NCBI GenBank assembly: GCA_946500425.1
Contig: CAMMVQ010000011.1
Span: 1 to 37,629, forward strand
DNA length: 37,629 bases
Origin: an uncultured Mollicutes bacterium
GTDB taxonomy: Bacteria; Bacillota_I; Bacilli_A; RF39; UBA660
Direction: 5' to 3'
The notes under the pieces are model-generated. The model did no database searches and was not told the DNA's origin. It worked only from the letters and a program-made list of their open reading frames with translations. Of the stretch, positions 33,424-37,629 are shown piece after piece (position 1 is the stretch's first letter; every line of letters starts with the position of its first letter). A program made the position numbers and the translations under genes.

Positions 33424-34544
33424 CTATCTTGTTTTATTATAATTAAATAATAATTTTTCCAAAGCTTCATCATCTATGGTAATTACTTTTCCACCAGGAG
33501 GTTTGATTTTTCTTCCTCCAAACACTATCCATATAGCATCTACTTTTTTATTAGGCATACTAGCTTCACCATCAGTAAATATAATTTTATTTTCTACCCT
33601 TCTCGTAAAAGCGTTAACCGCTACATCAAAGTTTGTACCGCCGCCACCCTGAAATTCCATGCTATCTATATCATTTTCATTTCTAATTTCTGTGTATCCA
33701 TAGAATTCGTCATCGAAGCATCCAACTTTAACTCTTGAATTTTGTAATATATTTTTACATTCTCTTAAAAAATTTCTTAACAAAGTTTCTGATACCGAAC
33801 CACTTGTATCAAGTAAGATTTCTGTTTCTGGCGTTGGAATATACTCTAAGTAAGGTGTAACTACACCATCCTCAACTGAAGCGTTTTTATAACTCCAATC
33901 AACATTATAGGAAACCGCTTCTTTTAATAACTTTCTCCAATCTATTAAAGGGCTTGAAATACCTATGTTACCTATTTTAATTTGTTCTTTATCGGTTCCC
34001 ATTCCTGCTCCATGAGATTGCTTAGCTAAAGCTTCTCTTAACTCTTCTATTCGTTTTTTTCTTTCAATTTTATTTTGGTTAAAAGAGTCCTTTTCTCCAA
34101 TGGCAGTTAATCTCTTTATAGTTTGCCTTTTTAAATCTTCCGCTCTTCTTTCCGGATATGAAACATTGGCTGAACCTTTTTCTTCATTTCCTGTTCGTTC
34201 AGATTTTTTACCTTCTTCATCATTTTGTGAACGCTCATCTTTTCTTTCTCCCGAACCAGATTGCGTTTGATTATTAGCTTTTGATTCTTGCTCTTTCTTT
34301 TTTTCTACTGCTTTTTGCCACATATTATGTGTATCATGACCAACGTCCTTATTTTCTTCTTTAGTGTTTTCGTTCTTGCCATCAGCGGACGAAACACCAT
34401 TATCACTAGGATTTTGGTTATTACCATAAGCTCTGATGTATTATTAGGAATTTTATCTATTATTTTTAAATCTTTATCTTCGTTTTCTATTTTTTCTTGC
34501 TCTTTTTCTTTATTAAATCTTTTATTTTCTGCTATTACAACCAT
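33424..34544 (-). pseudogene. broken VWA-like (DUF2201-type) metallopeptidase-associated gene
   Basis: The intact part (MWQKAV... at 34323 to 33424) is the VWA-like half of a DUF2201-type protein. It has the metal-ion motif DTSGSVS, the GGGGTNFDVA threonine and IIFTDGEA, so the VWA fold looks complete. The same frame stays open upstream to 34440 (…NNQNPSDNGVSSADGKN…DVGHDTHN), then hits TAA at 34441-34443. Another frame (34544 to about 34420) continues with KEKEQEKIENEDKDLK, as expected of a frameshifted linker. The N-terminal half, which usually carries an HExxH metallopeptidase domain, is absent. No ribosome site precedes either frame's ATG. I call it a pseudogene, although the VWA part may be expressed. 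Confidence 0.7.
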
Positions 34545-34593
34545 TTTTTTACTAATAATTCATCTTCTTTTGAATTTAACTTAATTAATGTAG

Positions 34594-34623
34594 ATTATAA
34601 TATTTTTAGGCACTTTAAAACAA
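34594..34623 (-). promoter_or_regulatory. candidate promoter before the broken VWA gene
   Basis: On the minus strand TTGTTT (34618-34623), an 18-bp spacer and TATAAT (34594-34599). It overlaps the T run of the upstream terminator, so it may be chance in AT-rich DNA. Confidence 0.35.
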
Positions 34624-34652
34624 AATAAAAAGAGCATTTAAATACTCTTTTT
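34618..34652 (-). terminator. terminator of the ftsE-ftsX-M23 operon
   Basis: On the minus strand AAAAAGAG and CTCTTTTT (34645-34652 with 34627-34634) enclose a 10-base loop, with TATTTTGTTTT after it, overlapping the M23 gene end. Confidence 0.75.
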
Positions 34653-35847
34653 ACCTATTATAATAGCTTTGACCAAGCGCTGGGAATATAATCACATCTC
34701 TAGGATCAAAAGTGTGTTCTTCTAAACTATCGCCGCGTCCTGACGAATAATATCTAGAATAACCATTTTCTATATCTTTATATCTTCCTGTTGCCATTCC
34801 TAAATGTAAATGAGCCCCATAACATTGACCGGTACAGCCCGATTTTGCAATCACTGTATCAGCGGTTACGACCTGCCCTTTCTTTACCAATTGTTTAGAT
34901 AAGTGACAGTATATTGAAGAATAAGTTTTACCATTTACATTATGCCACAATACTAATGATATACCACAAATATCTCCCGTATAACCAACTACGCCTGGTG
35001 CAACCGCGTATACTGGTGTTCCAGTTGGCATTGCTATATCAATTGCAAAATGTTTATTAGGTTTTCCGTTTAAAGTTCTATTACCAAATTCACTGGAAAT
35101 CCTTCCAGACGTAGTTGGTCTTCTAAATGTAGTTCCAACTGGCAAAGTAGTATCACCAAATACTCTATTTGTACAAGCAGTTATACTTTCATTTGAATCA
35201 CAGCCTAATTTTTTATAATAATTTAACTCATTTCTCATTCCCTTTACAACCTGTTCTTCAGATTCACCTTCTGCATCTAACTCACTTTGTTTCTGACTTA
35301 ATACTATTGACTGTGTTTCTTGTTCTTTTTTTAAATTATTAAGATTTTCTTTTTCTTTTTCCAAATCTTTTTTTATCTTTTCATTTTTTTCTATCATCTC
35401 GTTCATTTGATCCACTAACTTTTTATTATATGATGATATTTGTTCTGTAATTGATAAACGGTATATTAAATCCGTTAAACTTTCGGCTCCCATTACGTAC
35501 TCTAACATGGCTGACCCTGACGAAGACACCTCATAATATCTCATTAAGTCTTTAGTTTCAGCATTTTTTTTCTTTATATCTTCTGCTAGCTTTTCACTTT
35601 CTTTTGTTTTATCCTCAATACTTTTTTCTACTTGGACAATATTATTTTCAATTTCCTGTATTCTTTTTTTAGTTTGCTCTAAGTTCTGATTATTTATGGC
35701 TTTTTTTGTATTGGTATCATTTAATTTTTTTTCGGCAGCTTCTATTTCTCTTTCAATGTCTGCAATTGTTTTTGCACTTACAGGTGGCATTAAAAACGCA
35801 AATACCATTAAGAATATAAATATATACGTAAATAATTTTTTTATCAT
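34651..35847 (-). CDS. secreted coiled-coil M23 peptidoglycan hydrolase (FtsEX partner)
   Basis: The 398-residue protein has a signal peptide (to about residue 25), a long coiled coil (about 27-200) and a C-terminal M23 domain with HFAIDIA (H266, D270) and AHLHLG (H348). This is the architecture of EnvC and of PcsB-type partners, in which the coiled coil is moved by FtsX to switch on cell-wall cutting at division. The 4-bp overlap with ftsX and the gene order ftsE-ftsX-hydrolase strongly support this role. Unlike most relatives, the mature part holds six Cys (216, 225, 294, 314, 338, 342), some possibly disulfide-bonded. That is unusual for a secreted Bacillota enzyme. Confidence 0.9.
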   Translation of the reverse strand: MIKKLFTYIFIFLMVFAFLMPPVSAKTIADIEREIEAAEKKLNDTNTKKAINNQNLEQTKKRIQEIENNIVQVEKSIEDKTKESEKLAEDIKKKNAETKDLMRYYEVSSSGSAMLEYVMGAESLTDLIYRLSITEQISSYNKKLVDQMNEMIEKNEKIKKDLEKEKENLNNLKKEQETQSIVLSQKQSELDAEGESEEQVVKGMRNELNYYKKLGCDSNESITACTNRVFGDTTLPVGTTFRRPTTSGRISSEFGNRTLNGKPNKHFAIDIAMPTGTPVYAVAPGVVGYTGDICGISLVLWHNVNGKTYSSIYCHLSKQLVKKGQVVTADTVIAKSGCTGQCYGAHLHLGMATGRYKDIENGYSRYYSSGRGDSLEEHTFDPRDVIIFPALGQSYYNR

Positions 35848-36743
35848 ATCTTTAAATACTTCCTTACTGCTCTATAACTTCCGAACATACCAACAACAAC
35901 TCCTAGTATTACTAGTGCCAACGAAACTATGTATATAAACGGTTCGGCTGGAACAAGTTTAACAAACGGCGAGAAAAATTGTCCTTTAAAATGGCTATAT
36001 AAAGTAGAATAACCATATAAGGTTGTCGCTACCGGAATCAAAGAACCTAAAAATCCTAAACACAAACCTTCTATTACAAATGGTTGTTTTATTGAAAAGT
36101 TAGACGCTCCAACAAGCCTCATTATTTCTATTTCTCTTTTTCTTGAGAAAATTGTTATTTTAATAGTGTTAGTAATTAAGAATAACGTTACTAAAACAAG
36201 GGCTACCATGGCAATTATCATGGCTTTTTCTAGTATTTTAAATACTGATAACAAATCCTCTACCATACCCTTTCCGTATTGAACGTTATTAATTAACTCA
36301 ATGTCACCTATCTGGTCTGCCGTTTTAGATATTTTTTCAGTATCTTTTACTTTTACTAGCAAGGTATCATATAACGGATTTGTTTCTTCTGACCAACTAT
36401 CTATTATTTTTCCTAACTCTGATGAAGTATCTTTCATTCCGGACGCTATTTCTTGCTTAGTTTGATGTTCTATTGATTCGACGTTAGAAAAATGTTTAAT
36501 GCTGGTTTGTAATTCCTCGATTTGCTCTTCTGTTGCCGAGTTATCTACAAACGCTACGATGGTAAAATCTTCTTTTATTAATTTAGTCATGTTTTCAACG
36601 TTACTAGAAACAACCAAAGCCACCGCAACTATTAATAAAGTTATTGTAATGCAGGAAATGGATGCTACTGATAAACTAAGGTTTCTTCCAACGCTTTTAA
36701 AGCCATCTCTTATGTTCCTTAAAAAGATTCTAATTGCTTTCAT
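35844..36743 (-). CDS. ftsX: cell-division protein FtsX
   Basis: FtsX is a membrane protein that with FtsE forms an ABC-type mechanotransmitter controlling cell-wall hydrolases. The 299-residue protein has an N-terminal helix (NLSLSVASISCITITLLIVAVALVV), a large outside loop (about 50-165), and three more C-terminal membrane segments with the TFLITNTIKITIFSRKREIEIMRLVGAS motif. It overlaps ftsE by 14 bp and the M23 gene by 4 bp. Confidence 0.96.
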   Translation of the reverse strand: MKAIRIFLRNIRDGFKSVGRNLSLSVASISCITITLLIVAVALVVSSNVENMTKLIKEDFTIVAFVDNSATEEQIEELQTSIKHFSNVESIEHQTKQEIASGMKDTSSELGKIIDSWSEETNPLYDTLLVKVKDTEKISKTADQIGDIELINNVQYGKGMVEDLLSVFKILEKAMIIAMVALVLVTLFLITNTIKITIFSRKREIEIMRLVGASNFSIKQPFVIEGLCLGFLGSLIPVATTLYGYSTLYSHFKGQFFSPFVKLVPAEPFIYIVSLALVILGVVVGMFGSYRAVRKYLKI

Positions 36744-37428
36744 AATTACTATAACTTCCTTTCTCGTAATCCTTCACCAACTTACCTTTTTCCAGTAAAA
36801 CAACACGTTTTTTCATCTTATCAACCATTTCTCTGTCATGAGTAGCCATTACGATTGTAGTTCCAAGGTCATTTATTTTTTCAATTACTTTCATTACTTC
36901 TAAGCTCGTATCTGGGTCCAAATTACCGGTAGGTTCATCACAAATGAGTAGCTTAGGTGAATTTACTATTGCCCGTGCAATCGCAACCCTTTGCTGCTCA
37001 CCTCCAGATAATTGGTCAGGATAACTTTTAACCTTTGATTTTAGCCCAACTAAATCAAGCGCTTTAAGCACTTTCTTCTTAACTTCATCAGTTGGCAAAC
37101 CATATATCTCAAGTGCAAAAGCTACGTTCTCATAAACCGTAAGTTTAGGTAGTAACTTATAATCCTGAAACACTATTCCAATTTTTCTTCTTAGTTTATA
37201 AACCTTACTATTTTTAACTTTAGCAACGTTTATACCACCAACCATAATTTCTCCCTTAGTTGGCTTTTCTTCGCGGTAAAGCATCTTTATTAACGTTGAC
37301 TTTCCCGAACCAGAAGCACCAATAACAAAAACAAACTCGCCTTTTTTGATGCTAAGGTTCATATTATATACCGCGTTAACTCCATTTTTATAGGTTTTTT
37401 CAACATTAACAAACTTAATAAATTCCAT
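36730..37428 (-). CDS. ftsE: cell-division ATP-binding protein FtsE
   Basis: The 232-residue ABC ATPase has Walker [10 protein letters not shown], the Q-loop FQDYKLL, the signature [14 protein letters not shown], Walker [13 protein letters not shown] and the H-loop ATHD. It drives the FtsX membrane subunit. Its ATG overlaps the stop of the upstream DUF2179-type gene by one base (TAATG), implying coupling. Confidence 0.97.
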   Translation of the reverse strand: MEFIKFVNVEKTYKNGVNAVYNMNLSIKKGEFVFVIGASGSGKSTLIKMLYREEKPTKGEIMVGGINVAKVKNSKVYKLRRKIGIVFQDYKLLPKLTVYENVAFALEIYGLPTDEVKKKVLKALDLVGLKSKVKSYPDQLSGGEQQRVAIARAIVNSPKLLICDEPTGNLDPDTSLEVMKVIEKINDLGTTIVMATHDREMVDKMKKRVVLLEKGKLVKDYEKGSYSNYESN

Positions 37429-37629
37429 TACATAGCCCTTCCTTTACTTCCGTATGTTCCAGATGTTTGATAAGCATCTGTTACAAGTATAACTGCTTTT
37501 GAATCAATCTGCATAATTCCTTCTTTTACCTTAAAGTAATCACCAGTTGGAACAACGCACATTATCATTTCTTTCTTTTTATAGGTATATCCCCCTCTCG
37601 TTTCAATTAATGTTATTCCGAGTTTTAAT
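37428..37629 (-). CDS. YitT/DUF2179-family protein, 3' end only
   Basis: The last 66 residues of a gene running off the right edge. Read on the minus strand they give ITLIETRGGYTYKKKEMIMC, VVPTGDYFKVKEGIMQIDSKA and a Gly-rich tail ending GSKGRAM. The pattern GGYT-x-K(E)-x-(M/L)-x-x-(V)VV, then a Lys-hydrophobic turn and a D-x-x-A segment, is that of the cytosolic DUF2179 domain at the C-terminus of YitT membrane proteins. The membrane part is outside the window. Confidence 0.75.
   Translation of the reverse strand, partial: LKLGITLIETRGGYTYKKKEMIMCVVPTGDYFKVKEGIMQIDSKAVILVTDAYQTSGTYGSKGRAM

Noticed and set aside
1-37629. CRISPR arrays, IS elements, tRNA or rRNA genes
   Set aside because: No regularly spaced repeats, transposase genes or cloverleaf/rRNA sequence were seen.
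1-37629. Mycoplasma-type code (TGA as Trp)
   Set aside because: Several real genes end in TGA and tryptophans use TGG, so code 11 fits.

Overview
The window looks like a piece of a low-GC Bacillota chromosome (class Bacilli, possibly one of the uncultured gut lineages near RF39 or Erysipelotrichales; the lineage is my inference). The DNA is AT-rich. Shine-Dalgarno sites are strong GGAGG types, and TGA is used as a stop (for example at the ends of the radical SAM gene and lgt), so code 11 applies rather than the Mycoplasma code. GerQ and a YtaF-like protein suggest a sporulating lineage. Almost all genes lie on the minus strand; the exceptions are gerQ, a LemA-like gene, the restriction-modification pair and one lectin-fold-like hypothetical. 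No stretch longer than about 300 bases lacks a gene.

Layout. 1-4.5 kb: zinc-ribbon/Yip1-like membrane protein, lipoprotein, FemAB-type transferase, PduL phosphotransacylase, and a short exported protein with possible decayed coding sequence behind it. 4.6-6.4 kb: gerQ, lemA-like, ung. 6.4-14 kb: a block that is close to oriC in Bacillus subtilis: rlmH, walJ, an M23 endopeptidase, dnaB, rplI, ytaF-like, rpsR-ssb-rpsF with an attenuator-like leader, and ychF. 14.2-15.7 kb: a BglII-like type II restriction-modification pair. 15.8-20 kb: parA-parB-mscS-DUF951-abgT. 20-24.5 kb: whiA, trxB, lgt, yvlD-like. 24.5-28.1 kb: an accessory island. 28.3-33.3 kb: uvrA, uvrB. 33.4-34.5 kb: a decayed VWA gene. 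34.6-37.6 kb: ftsE, ftsX, an M23 hydrolase, and the end of a YitT/DUF2179 gene.

The most interesting region is 24.5-27.5 kb, a compact candidate RiPP operon. A GNAT acetyltransferase is followed after 1 nt by a radical SAM/SPASM maturase. The maturase stop overlaps (ATGA) the start of a 59-residue six-cysteine peptide at 25509-25688, which falls below usual ORF cutoffs. A TIM-barrel amidohydrolase comes next. The peptide pattern C-x2-C-x-C-x6-C-x3-C-x2-C resembles SCIFF/ranthipeptide-type thioether precursors, but the gene order (maturase before precursor) and the amidohydrolase partner differ from the standard SCIFF locus. An ArpU-like sigma-region-4-type protein and a 64-residue protein lie just upstream and could be linked to it.

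A second point is that GATC is strikingly rare by hand count (about 24 sites, where composition predicts roughly 100), which may relate to the BglII-like system.
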